This document shows, in pieces, positions 53,574 to 62,398 of a stretch of 64,000 nt of DNA (positions are counted from its first letter, which is position 1; each line of letters starts with the position of its first letter). Under the pieces are notes generated by a model. The model saw nothing but the letters and a program-made list of their open reading frames with translations. It was not told where the DNA came from and did not search any database. Both the position numbers and the translations under genes were made by a program. The stretch comes from Candidatus Microthrix subdominans (GTDB lineage: Bacteria > Actinomycetota > Acidimicrobiia > Acidimicrobiales > Microtrichaceae). The stretch is taken from assembly GCA_016719385.1 (NCBI GenBank), contig JADJZA010000006.1, positions 372,001 to 436,000 on the forward strand, written 5' to 3'.

Positions 53574-54415
53574 GTGAGGTTGGCAGCCGCCCGACGCCTC
53601 CACCATCGGGATGGGCGTGGGTACGCAGATGACGATGCCAAACGATCGCCCGGCCCAGGCAGCCCCAAGAAGCGTTGGCCTTATGTGGTGCTGATCGCCG
53701 TCAGCCTGACACTGGTTGCGGTCAGCGGCACGTTGATCGCGCTGAGCCTTGCGGACAAGGGCGACAAGGTCACTACCAACAGCGAAGAAGCGACACCCAC
53801 GCCGAAGCAGCCGACAACCGATCGAGATGGATCAGGCGAGGAAGCCGACCGCACCAGCGAGGACGCCACGCGTGACGCCGAAGCTGACGACACGAGCGTC
53901 ACCCTCGCCGAGCGCACGTCCCCCTCAGCGGGAGTGGACAACGGCGAGGAGCCGCCAGCGCAGCGGCCTCCGACGATGCGAACCTGGAAAGTGAGGCCGC
54001 CATTGGTGACTACACGCTGGGCATCATCAGCTTCGACGTTCCCTCCGGCTTTACCCCGACCGTGGTGGCCGAACGGCGTGACGATGGTGCGTTGCGGTCG
54101 GAGTTCCAGGGGCCTGGGGGTCAGCAGGTCGTGGTCGAATTCAACCCGGATGGTGCCACCGACGGGCTGGCGACCGCCCAGGAACTGGCCGGCACTTTCC
54201 GCGATCAAGGTCGTCTGTTGCGCGAGCCCTACGCCGACGAGGTGGAGGGCAAGAGCACCGGGGTGTTGGCCATCCGGGGGTCCGAAGGCGACTTCCGGTC
54301 AGACCACTTTTTTGTTTATGACGGCAATGGTATGGCGGTCATGGGCATCGACCAATCGTCGCTTGACGCCGCCGACTCGCTGGCCCATAGCGTCATCCCG
54401 ACTATTTCCAGCTAG
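53574..54415 (+). CDS. Single-pass membrane protein with small extracytoplasmic domain, frameshifted
   Basis: GTG at 53574, a basic start, then one helix (VVLIAVSLTLVAVSGTLIAL) and a long acidic Thr-rich linker. After a shift near 53985 a compact domain follows: YTLGIISFDVPSGFTPTVVA, EFQGPGGQQVVVEFNPDGAT, FRDQGRLLREPYADEVEG and SLDAADSLAHSVIPTISS. The C-terminal domain resembles PsbP/Mog1-like lipoprotein folds in style, but I cannot place it. It overlaps the convergent gene at 54412 by 4 bp. Confidence 0.6.
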
Positions 54416-55341
54416 CAGAACTTGGTAGGTTCGCCAACCTGTTCGTGGCTGGAGATCCGGGGAGATCCCCCCGGAGAAGCAACCAACGTGTCGAGGAAGC
54501 GCTGGTCGTTGTTGACGCACTTCCAACCGCCTTCCTTGCTGAGGTACTCGCCGTTAGCGTTCATCGTGTAGTTCACCTTGATCATCCAACCGCCATCCGG
54601 CGTGGGCTCCGGGCCGTAAGCAAGCGTCGGACCCTCGATCAACGACAGGCTGAAATCGCTGTCGGGGTCGCCGAGGTCTGCACGTAGCTGGTCTGCGGTG
54701 AAGTTGCGCTGATCGGCGCCCACCCACTGGTCGACTGGAGGGGCCAAATGGGCCATCGCTCCGTCGATGTCGCCGCGTGTATCGGCGGCCATGAACTCGG
54801 TGAGCGTCGTGCTCACCTGGCCGAGCGCATCGTCGACCGACGGCACCGACGGGGGTACTGGTTGGGCGGCAGGGGGCTGCGTCATCGTCGGCTGAGTGGG
54901 GGCGGGGGCAGTGGCGACGGTCGCCTGGGCGGCTGGGGCTGGACGCACGGGGCTGCGGTTGGCTTCGGTGCCAGCGCCACTTGATCGGCACCGGTCGCGG
55001 CGGAGGCTCGCGTGGTGGTCGAGCGATCGGTATCTCCCCACCGTACGACTTGAGGCCTTGGTCGTCGTTGACGACCCCCGATTATCGGTCAGCGCAACGT
55101 TGGAGCCGTCGCCATCACCCGTGAGTAGCAGAACCCCGATCACGACAGCGCCCACGAGGACGACGACAGCATTGATTGCAACGATGACCTTCAGCCGGTT
55201 GGACTGTCCCGAAGGGGGAGGCGGTGCGCCGATGACGTCGGGAGCGACGGCGGGCGTCATGGTTGTCGGCGCTTCCCCGTCAGCGCCAGGAGTTGGCCCA
55301 GGGTTGTTGTTCCACGGGCTGGGGCCTGACTGATCGGTCAT
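54412..55341 (-). CDS. Membrane-anchored protein with NTF2-like/DUF4878-style domain
   Basis: Protein of 309 aa. A Pro/Gly-rich cytoplasmic start (MTDQSGPSPWNNNPGPTPGA), then one helix (LKVIVAINAVVVLVGAVVIG, VLLLTG) and a linker in which residues 100-135 turn Arg/Ser-rich, suggesting two compensating indels. A C-terminal domain (VDDALGQVSTTLTEFMAADT, RGDIDGAMAHLAPPVDQWVG, WMIKVNYTMNANGEYLSKEG) resembles small NTF2-like domains of actinobacterial membrane proteins. Function unknown. It is divergent from the nagZ-like gene. Confidence 0.65.
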   Translation of the reverse strand: MTDQSGPSPWNNNPGPTPGADGEAPTTMTPAVAPDVIGAPPPPSGQSNRLKVIVAINAVVVLVGAVVIGVLLLTGDGDGSNVALTDNRGSSTTTKASSRTVGRYRSLDHHASLRRDRCRSSGAGTEANRSPVRPAPAAQATVATAPAPTQPTMTQPPAAQPVPPSVPSVDDALGQVSTTLTEFMAADTRGDIDGAMAHLAPPVDQWVGADQRNFTADQLRADLGDPDSDFSLSLIEGPTLAYGPEPTPDGGWMIKVNYTMNANGEYLSKEGGWKCVNNDQRFLDTLVASPGGSPRISSHEQVGEPTKFC

Positions 55342-55456
55342 GGTCGGGACCTTGTCTTCGGTGACGGTGTGGCCACTGACTGTATCGATGGCATGGGTTA
55401 TTCAACAATAGGAACGAATTTCTTCCGGACTTCGATGAGCCGTAACGTTCAGGCGC

Positions 55457-56730
55457 ATGAAACCCACCGCCACCGCTTCAAGACGCCGTCGTCATCTTGA
55501 CGATGATGATCCTCGGTGATGGCTGCGGAGGGTCGGGCTTTCCAACGGAGGACACGGCTGTAGCGACGACGGCTGCGACGTCAACGAGCGCCAACGCCAC
55601 CACGGCTGCGCCGGCGACCACAGCGGCGACAACCGCTGCTCCGGCTGCCGAAACCACGACCACGGCGGACCTCCCGGCCACCACCGTGCCCAGCGCAGAA
55701 GAGAGTGACCCGGTGGCCGAGACCGTCGCCGCAGCGAAGCGCTGGCCCACCCGCCAGAAGCTGGCGCAGTTGATGTTCATCGGCTTCAACACTGGCTTCA
55801 AGGACACCCCGGGCACGACCGACCCCAGCGCAGCCCAAGCGGTGATCGATGCCGGGGCCGGGGAGTGTTCGTCGGCAGAAAGGAGCTGGGGCTGTTCAAC
55901 TGCCGGTGCTTCCGGCGGCACAACAGGGCTGCTTCCCGCCTGGGTTGCCACCGACGGCGAGGGCGGGCGTGTCGATCCGCTGCCGCAGGTTGCCGATCCG
56001 CTTCCCCCGGCACGAGAGATGGGCACCTGGAACCCTGACCGAATCCGGAGAGGCAGCCGAAGGGCATGGGGCCCAGCTACGGGCCCACGCCGTCAACGTC
56101 AACTTTGCGCCGATGCTCGACCTCACCGGTCCCCGAGAGCCGCTGGGCGACCGCACATGGTCGTCCGATCCAGCCACGGTCACGGCAACGGCGGAGCGTT
56201 TGCCGAGGGGATGTGCGCCTCCGGGGTACCCCACGTTCAAACACTTCCCGGGGCATGGCCACTCCGACGTGGATGCCGACTACGAACCCGCGACCACGCC
56301 CGACTTGGCTACCATCGAAGCGGCCGATCTGCTGCCCTCCGCAACCTCGCCAAGTCGATGGAGGGTCGCTCAGCTCATCATGACCGGCCACCTGGACGTG
56401 CCGGGCCTCACCACCGAGGGCCGCCCGTTCTCGCTCGATCCGGGGGCAATGGCCTATCTGCGCAACAACGTCGGGTTCGACGGCGTGGCGGTCACCGACG
56501 AACTGGCCGAGATGGGGTCGATCACCCAGCGGGGCATTGGTGTGGACGAGGCGATCGAGCTGTCGCTCGTGGCCGGCAACGACATGGCGCTGTTCTTCGG
56601 CGGGCCCGGCGACCTTTGAGGGTGCTCGACCGGCTGAAGGAGCGGTCGCCGACGGCCGACTGTCAGCCGACCGGGTTGACGAGGCGCTGGAACGGGTCAT
56701 CACGCTGAAGGCCTCGGGGGCCTGCCTCGG
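55457..56730 (+). CDS. nagZ: GH3 beta-N-acetylglucosaminidase (NagZ-like), exported, frameshifted
   Basis: Cell-wall recycling glycosidase. From the ATG at 55457 a shift leads to an Ala/Thr-rich linker, then KRWPTRQKLAQLMFIGFNTG (GH3 start) and ATDGEGGRVDPLP. Further pieces in other frames are HAVNVNFAPMLDLTGP, TFKHFPGHGHSDVDADYEPA (NagZ catalytic KHFPGHG and acid/base region), LIMTGHLDVPGLTTEGRPFS, NNVGFDGVAVTDELAEMGS (Asp nucleophile) and AIELSLVAGNDMALFFGGPG. The end ADGRLSADRVDEALERVITL is typical. Shifts near 55495, 55860, 56030, 56205, 56330 and 56618 are needed. The 3' end near 56730 is approximate. It would release GlcNAc from muropeptides. Confidence 0.82.
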
Positions 56731-56769
56731 CTCGGCCTTGAGGAGGATGAGATCGCTCCAGCTCTCGGT

Positions 56770-57775
56770 CAGCCGGCCCGCAGGCCGATGCGGTCGAGCA
56801 GCTCGCGGTCGGTGTTGCCTTCGGGTTATCGGTCGTCAGCAGCTTCTCGCCGTAGAAGATGCTGTCCGCTCCGGCGGTGAAGCACGGGCCTGCAGCTCGT
56901 CGCTCATCTCGGTGCGCCCGGCGCTCAGGCGCACTGCCGAGTCGGGCATCATCAGCCGGGCGACTGCGACAGTGCGCACAAACTCGAACGGGTCGAGCGT
57001 CTCGCCGTCGGCCAGCGGCGTGCCCGGCACCTGCACCAGCTCGTTGATCGGCACCGACTCGGGGTGGTGGGCCAGGTTGGCCAGGGTCATCAGCAGCCCG
57101 ACGCGATCGGCCCGGGTCTCGCCCATGCCCACGATGCCGCCGCAGCACACCTTCATGCCCGCCGAGCGCACGGCATCCAGGGTGTCCAGGCGATCGCCGT
57201 AGGTGCGGGTGGTGATGATCTCCTCGTAGTACTCGGCCGAGGTATCCAGGTTGTGGTTGTAGTAGTCCAGGCCGGCGTTGGCCAGCGCCTCGGCGTGGTC
57301 GTCGCTCAGCATGCCCAGGGTCATGCAGGTCTCCAGGCCCAGCGCCTTGACGCCCTCGATCATGGCGCTCACACGCTCGATGTCGCGGTCCTTGGGCGAG
57401 CGCCAGGCGGCGCCCATGCAGAACCGCTGGGGCACCGCTTTTTGCCCTGCGGGCGGCGGTCAGCACCTTCTCGGTGTCCATCAGCGGCTCGGGCTTCAGG
57501 CCGGTGTTGTACTGGGCGGCCTGCGGGCAATAGGCGCAGTCCTCGGGGCAGGCCCCGGTCTTGATCGACAGCAGCGTGCTCAGCTGCACGGCGTCGGGTT
57601 CGCGATGGCGACGGTGGGTGCTCTGCGCCCGCCACAGCAGGTCGGTCAGCGGCAGCTCGAACAGGGCGGTCACCTCGTCGGCGGTCCAGTCGTGGCGCAG
57701 GTGGTCCGCGGCGCCGGTCGCCGGTGCGGCGGCCTCCGACGTGGTCGCAGCCGGGGACATCGTCGAGGGGTTCAT
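56770..57775 (-). CDS. bioB: Biotin synthase BioB, frameshifted
   Basis: Radical SAM enzyme that inserts sulfur into dethiobiotin. From the ATG at 57775: DWTADEVTALFELPLTDLLW, then TGACPEDCAYCPQAAQYNTG with the CxxxCxxC [4Fe-4S] motif. After a shift near 57440: QRFCMGAAWRSPKDRDIERV, GLETCMTLGMLSDDHAEALA, LDYYNHNLDTSAEYYEEIIT, GMKVCCGGIVGMGETRADRV and VRLSAGRTEMSDELQA. After another near 56880: FTAGADSIFYGEKLLTTDNP and NTDRELLDRIGLRAG. Auxiliary [2Fe-2S] ligands (C, C, R) are all visible. Three small indels break it. No other biotin gene is nearby. Confidence 0.9.
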
Positions 57776-57843
57776 CGTGCCGGTCACCGCGAAAGTGTCG
57801 CGGTCTTTGCCTCGCCGATCCAACCCTGTGATGACATGGCCCG

Positions 57844-58169
57844 ATGAGCGACGACGGAAACCAGCGCCCCATCCCGACCGGCCTCACCTTTCACATCACC
57901 CCGAAAGAGGTCCGGGAGGCCCAGAAGGCGAGCGGTTCCTATCAGCCCGAGGCGTTCGTCGACGAGGGTTTCGTGCATGCGACGAACGACCTGGAGACCT
58001 TGCTGATCCCGGCTAATGAGGCACTATTCGGCTGACGATCGACCTACGTCGCCTCACGATCGACCTGAGCCGGGTGACCGGCGAGGTGCGTTTCGACGCC
58101 GACCCGCTGATCTACCCGCACATCTACGCCGGTGCCGGTCGATTCGATCACCGAGGTAAGAAACGCTGA
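57844..58169 (+). CDS. DUF952 family protein, frameshifted
   Basis: Small cytoplasmic protein of about 108 aa. The start LTFHITPKEVREAQKASGSY then PEAFVDEGFVHATND is the DUF952 pattern (FHIT...W..A...G.Y.....EGFIH). After a shift near 58025 the C-terminal half reads VTGEVRFDADPLIYPHIYAG, with the family's FPHIYG-like motif. Molecular function unknown; fold related to ADP-ribosyltransferase-like families. Divergent from bioB. Confidence 0.72.
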
Positions 58170-58245
58170 GCGCGATTCCAGCGGCGCCTTCACCGGCTTC
58201 GGCCCGCCATGAGACAGCTGACGGCCCGATTCGTGCACTATGCGC

Positions 58246-58305
58246 ATGACTCGAGTCAGCATCTCGGTTCCAGATGACGTGGCGGAGGTCATGCGAAATG
58301 CATGA
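58246..58305 (+). pseudogene. Relic N-terminus of a ribbon-helix-helix antitoxin
   Basis: An ATG at 58246 opens a 19-residue frame, MTRVSISVPDDVAEVMRNA, ending in TGA. This is the N-terminal ribbon and first helix of a VapB/CopG-like antitoxin, cut short directly before an intact antitoxin gene. It could also be a frameshifted second antitoxin with its tail lost. Confidence 0.5.
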
Positions 58306-58320
58306 GAGTATGATGTGCGC

Positions 58321-58554
58321 ATGCCCTCTCTTCAGATTCGACATGTTCCAGAAGACGACCATCGACGCTTGAAGGCGCGTGCGGCCATGGAGGGCCGATC
58401 GGTGTCCGAGCATGCGCTGATGGTGCTCAGGCGATCGCTGGATCGGCCTACCGTCGATGAGTTCCTCACTCGGCTTGAACGGCGCGACCGCACTGGGCCG
58501 AACGTGGAAATCGATGCGGCCGCTCTGGTTCGCGAGCTGCGTGACGCCCGGTGA
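58321..58554 (+). CDS. vapB: VapB/FitA-type antitoxin
   Basis: Antitoxin of 77 aa. The ribbon-helix-helix start is MPSLQIRHVPEDDHRRLKAR and AAMEGRSVSEHALMVLRRSL, the FitA-like Arc/CopG form. The C-terminal toxin-binding tail (VDEFLTRLERRDRTGPNVEI) follows. It binds its promoter and neutralises the PIN toxin encoded next. Its TGA overlaps the toxin GTG by 4 bp, the usual coupling. ATG 58321 preferred over GTG 58315. Confidence 0.88.
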   Translation: MPSLQIRHVPEDDHRRLKARAAMEGRSVSEHALMVLRRSLDRPTVDEFLTRLERRDRTGPNVEIDAAALVRELRDAR

Positions 58555-58939
58555 TCGTTCTCGACGCATCGGCCGTTGTGGAGCTGGTCCTGTGGACCGA
58601 ACGGGGTCGCCGCGTTGGCGACGCCATTGCAAGGGATCGGTCGCTCCATGTGCCCGAGCTGATGGTCGTCGAGGTCGGGTCCGTGCTCCGCCGCCTTGTG
58701 GCTCAGGGCGTCGTCAGCGAAGCGATGGGCGCCGATCACCTTGAGTCGGTTCGGCAAATGCCTGCCGAACGATACGGACACGATGTCCTGATGGGGCGAG
58801 CCTTCGAGTTGTGCCACAACCTCACCATGTACGACGCCGTCTACGTCGCCCTGGCGGAGTCACTGGCAGCAACGCTCCTCACCTTCGATTCCCGTCTGGC
58901 CGCGCACCTGGTCACCGTGCCGACATCGTGGTGCCGTAG
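58551..58939 (+). CDS. vapC: VapC-type PIN-domain toxin (C-terminal frameshift)
   Basis: Ribonuclease toxin of about 130 aa, GTG start overlapping the antitoxin stop. PIN acidic residues are in place: IVLDASAVVELVL (Asp5), VPELMVVEVGSVLRRLV (Glu), LTMYDAVYVALAESLAATLL (Asp) and LTFDSRLA (Asp). After this the given frame runs on for 30 odd residues. A one-base shift near 58902 gives the natural end APGHRADIVVP and a TAG at 58937-58939, which I use as the end. Cleaves RNA (often tRNA) when the antitoxin is lost. Confidence 0.85.
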
Positions 58940-58976
58940 TCGGAGACGGCTACAGCGGCACTTCGCTACGGCGGCG

Positions 58977-59631
58977 TCAAGCTCCAGGTGAGTTGGTCGC
59001 CTCGCGGAGTTCGTCGACCGCTTCACTGGCCTGCGAGGTGGCGTATGCCGCAGCGAGGGCTCGCCGGATTTGGCGCTGGATGTTCGGGATCCCTCGGATC
59101 ATCCCGAACGGTGGTCACGGGCCGCAAGTGACGTGTCGGTGAGCTGGCGCTCGACTTCGGAGTTGAGGTTGCGACGAGCAACAAGCGTCGCGTTGGTAAG
59201 GCAATGATTCGTCCCCCGTTCATCGGGGACGCGACGCCGCCGAGCCAATCCCGCACGTCGGTCCAGCGCCACAGCGGTGACCGGCTCGATGCGCCGTGCA
59301 GGTTCGGGAAATCCTGAGCTGTTGGCATCTCGCTTGATCCAATGATTGACGGCTTGGCGGCTGCGGCCAGTTCGCTCGGCGATGTCGGCCTGGGAGACAA
59401 GCTCCTCACCCTCAACTCGCAGGACCCGAATACCTGCCACTGTCTCGGCCTGAGTGGTAGCCGAAGCAATGGCCTCGAGCAGGTAGGGGCGTCACGGTCG
59501 ACATCAAGCGCCGGATGCCCGTCGAATGCTGTGACGGCGGGCATCGTCAGAGTCCAGCTTCCCAAGAGCAGGTCGCTGGTTGCCTCATCGATAGGCCGAT
59601 TGAGAATCAGAACGAAGTTGTGTGTTGTCAG
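58977..59631 (-). CDS. Helix-turn-helix DNA-binding protein, frameshifted, possible CTG start
   Basis: Reconstructed protein of about 218 aa. The N-terminus is TTHNFVLILNRPIDEATSDL and LPAVTAFDG-like strand sequence. The HTH is VSQADIAERTGRSRQAVNHW then IKRDANSSGFPEPARRIEP, followed by PLWRWTDVRDWLGGVASPM and, in other frames, NATLVARRNLNSEVERQLTD and IPNIQRQIRRALAAAYATSQ. Three or more indels. A perfect ribosome site (GGAGGA) sits six bases before a CTG at 59631, not before an ATG. The SPLWRW-W pattern resembles MerR-like/AlpA-type 'recognise and bind' HTH proteins. Target unknown. Convergent with vapC. Confidence 0.65.
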
Positions 59632-59703
59632 GGCACGTCCTCCGCTTCACCTTTGAGAGGATACCCACCAGGTAGACACCGTCAACCGACCCCCAGCGCT
59701 GGC

Positions 59704-60766
59704 CTACTCGGCGGCCTTCGTATCGGCAGCATCAAGCAGCTGCTTCTCCATGGCCAGGGTGAGGAAGTTGAAGTCCCCCTTGTCTTCGAACTTGTCGCTG
59801 ACGTCGCCGGTGATTGTTGAACGCCATCTGACCTGAGGATGGCGGGCGGGTTTGGGACAAGCTTCGGTGAGGACGGGTCCTCAGTGGAGTTGTCGTTGGT
59901 GTTAAGTGTGGTTGAGGCTGGTCGAGTTCGACCCACACCACGTTCGGACGGGTGGTCGAGGCGAACACGCCCGCTTGTTCGTCAGGCCGGAGACCGTCTG
60001 CCACAGGGTTTGCGAAGCTCGGGCCTCGGCTAAGATCCGGCGTGGAACGGCTGGGCAGCGTTGCGGATGACGCTGAACATGCCTGCGACCGCCTGAAGCT
60101 CCGTCTTCGGCCGCTCCAGCCTGTTGACGTAGTACGACGCACGTGCGAACCGGTCGCTCGCCAGGTGGATCCCGGGATGGGCTGGTCCCCACCCAGCCCG
60201 GTAATCATCTTGGCCAGCTCGGAGCTGCTTGTCGTAGGTCGTCGAGTTCGTCATGACGACGTAGTCCCGGCTGTGGAACACCTTCGGCTTGCCCTCGCGG
60301 TACTGATGATGCACGAGTCGCCGGTGGCGTCGCCGAGGGCGAGGTGGATCGCCGGAGGCTTGCCGCCGGTGGGGCCGATCATCTGGACGACCTGGACGTC
60401 GGTGGACTGCACCCATGCGGCGACTTCGTCGACGGTGGCGAAATTGTCGAGGAAGTACTGCATCCAGACTGCTTGGCCTAGTTGCGTGCGGCTGCTGTCT
60501 GGAGTGCCGTAATCGGACTCCGCCAACCACAACACGTGCCCCGCAAGGCCAGCTTCGTTGAGACCGTGGACGGAGATCATGTCGAACGCGCCCGCCACGA
60601 CGCTTCCGTACTTGACGTCCACGTCAGCGCACCGTTTACACCGTCTCTCTCCGAGATGCCGCGTTGGCTGTGTCCACAGGTTCGTCATCAGGTCTTCGTG
60701 GAAGTCCGGCGTAACAGGCCAACGATGACCGCCCCGTTTGCGTCGTGCCACACCACCCGCGCACAT
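59704..60766 (-). CDS. Choloylglycine hydrolase / penicillin V acylase family Ntn-hydrolase, frameshifted
   Basis: Linear amide C-N hydrolase of about 350 aa. The ATG at 60766 is followed by Cys2, the expected Ntn nucleophile (MC.R..W pattern after a small indel). Later pieces are DFHEDLMTNLWTQP, YGSVVAGAFDMISVHGLNEA, GLAGHVLWLAESDYG, AVWMQYFLDNFATVDEVAAW, PAIHLALGDATGDSCII, YVVMTNSTTYDKQL and RPNVVWVELD. These match CBAH signatures (N-E-x-G-L, D-x-x-G, MTN.PT). The frame shifts several times (near 60640, 60305, 60215, 60040, 59930). Substrate may be N-acyl homoserine lactone, bile salts or penicillin V; not determinable. Confidence 0.78.
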
Positions 60767-61004
60767 GTTCGTTGCTCTTTCCTTTAGGGTTGTGACCGGT
60801 TGGCCGGTGCTGAATTCCACCTGGGCAAGGTTGTGTTTCGCCGTCGAGCAACGGTCGTCAGCCCTCCCACTCCCAAGTTCGAACCCCCGATTGGATTTCG
60901 GCGTAGACCACTTGTGTCCGTTCCGACTGGTCCGCTGACAGTCAGTGAGATCGAGGACTTCGGCGCTGAGTGGGCGCCCTTGTTTCCCGGGCGATGGTCG
61001 CTTG

Positions 61005-61081
61005 CGCCCCGGACAGGAATCGAACCCTGTGGTCTACTGCTTTCAGGAGGCGGTCGCTCTATCCAACTGAGCTACCGGGGC
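61005..61081 (-). tRNA. tRNA-Arg (CCT anticodon) with three surplus bases
   Basis: Reading the minus strand from 61081: acceptor GCCCCGG pairs with CCGGGGC; D-arm GCTC/GAGC; anticodon arm ACCGC/GCAGT (one mismatch) with loop CTCCTGAAA; T-arm ACAGG/CCTGT with loop GTTCGATT. The anticodon is CCT (Arg, AGG). The anticodon loop has nine bases where seven are normal and the T-loop eight where seven are normal, so the molecule is 77 nt where 74 is expected. CCA is not encoded. Likely functional in the organism, with errors in this sequence. Confidence 0.82.
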
Positions 61082-61330
61082 GAGGTTGGGGTCGGCTGGG
61101 GAACGTGAGTAGATCCGCATCGCGCCGGCGGTCCGGCTGAACGCTCCCAATCCTACGGTGCGCGGTTCTGGCGGTTGGTAGCCCGTCCCATGGCCCCTTC
61201 GATTTGGCTCTCCGTAGTCGGACAGGAGAATGATGCACGCGCCGGAATACGCATAACGGATCGGAGTTTGCGAAAACTTCACCAGTTGGTCTGACTGCGC
61301 CTCGACTGGCGGCGGTGGTCCCTTGCCGCC

Positions 61331-61799
61331 GTGATGGCACTCTCCGGTTGCGGCGGTGACAACGAGAGCGCCGACGAAACTGCGGTTCCCGCGTCCGAGA
61401 CCCCGAACAGTCCGAGGCGCTCGACACCGATGCCCGACCTCTGCAGCCTCTTCACACCCGAGGATTTCCAGGCGCTCACGGGCGAGAAGGCGGGGGAACC
61501 CGAGGTCGACGAGGCGATGGGCGCTCTCGCAGCACCTGCACCACCAGCGCCGAAACGGCTTCCACCGGTGCTGATCGCCGCCTACAACGAGTCCGACCGG
61601 CAGTCCACGCTGGACATGGTCGACGCCGAACCGGTCGATGACTCCTGACGGAGGCGTACTGGAACGACACCCCGGCCTCGTCATCCCGCAGGAGGGCAAG
61701 GACTGGTACCTGCAGGTGGCGGTTAAGGGCGAGGACGACGACCGGGCAGCCTCGGTACAGGTCGCCGAGATCGCCCTCGACCGGCCTGCTAATGGGTGA
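61331..61799 (+). CDS. DUF3558-like lipoprotein, frameshifted
   Basis: Small lipoprotein of about 155 aa or slightly more. A GTG/ATG at 61331/61334 gives only MALSGCGG; the same frame upstream (RLDWRRWSLAAV) looks like the real signal start but follows a TGA, so the start is unclear. Lipobox LSGC. The domain has DLCSLFTPEDFQALTGEKAG, NESDRQSTLDMV and, after shifts near 61545 and 61650, PQEGKDWYLQVAVKGEDDDR, VQVAEIALDR. This is the Cys...LLTPEE...LTG pattern of DUF3558-type actinobacterial lipoproteins. Function unknown. Confidence 0.6.
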
Positions 61800-61866
61800 C
61801 GCTGGCGTCACATCGACGCCTGAGCGCTCCGGCCATCGTTCCTCGACGACCTGGAGCGGCCTAGCG

Positions 61867-62293
61867 CTACTCCGGTTCGAGGACGTGGAAGCGCCGGTCG
61901 GAGATCTCGTCGGCAGTGATGGCGACGTAGCGGTGCTTCCCCCGGTCTCCCACGGGAACAGGGGCAGATCCTCGGCGTGGATCAGATCGTCGACCGTGTG
62001 GTACTTTCGCGGGCTTGGTCTTCACGACGACGCTCCAGGCAACGCCGCCTTCGGCGTCGACGTGGTCCACCTCGTAGGCGACACCGGTGCCCAGCACCGC
62101 TGCGGCCAACTTGGTGCCTGGGTCGGTGCGAAACACGACACCTCTTGCGCTTCTCGATCACATGGTTGACCGGGAAGATGTCGGGATGCTTGCCGATCGC
62201 CACAGCAAGGCGGTCCGGTCCGCCCCCCGGCGAGCAGCTCCTGCACTTCTCCTGGCTCGGCTCTTCGGTTCCCTCGGCCACGTTGCCAGTCAT
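61867..62293 (-). CDS. PNPOx-like flavin/F420 family protein, frameshifted
   Basis: Small split-barrel protein of about 142 aa in the pyridoxamine 5'-phosphate oxidase-like family. From the ATG at 62293: GNVAEGTEEPSQEKC (helix), GRLAVAIGKHPDIFPVNHVI (broken by a shift near 62225), VFRTDPGTKLAAAVLGTGVA, YEVDHVDAEGGVAWSVVVKT and, after a shift near 61990, KHRYVAITADEISDRRFHVL. The PV-N-H-V and FRTD-GTKL motifs are typical of the cofactor-binding barrel. Cofactor (FMN, F420 or heme) unknown. Convergent with the DUF3558-like lipoprotein. Confidence 0.78.
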
Positions 62294-62398
62294 CTGGGCG
62301 GTCCCTCGCTCTCGTTGTTTGATCGGCTCCCCCTTCGGTCTACCAGCAACGACGGTGTCCGCGGCGCCGCAGGTGTCGGTCGGGCCAAGATAGGAGCC

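Noticed and set aside
61005..61081. Selenocysteine or serine tRNA based on the TGA in the loop
   Set aside because: No long variable arm, and the TGA is not placed after an invariant T33; CCT fits after removal of extra loop bases.
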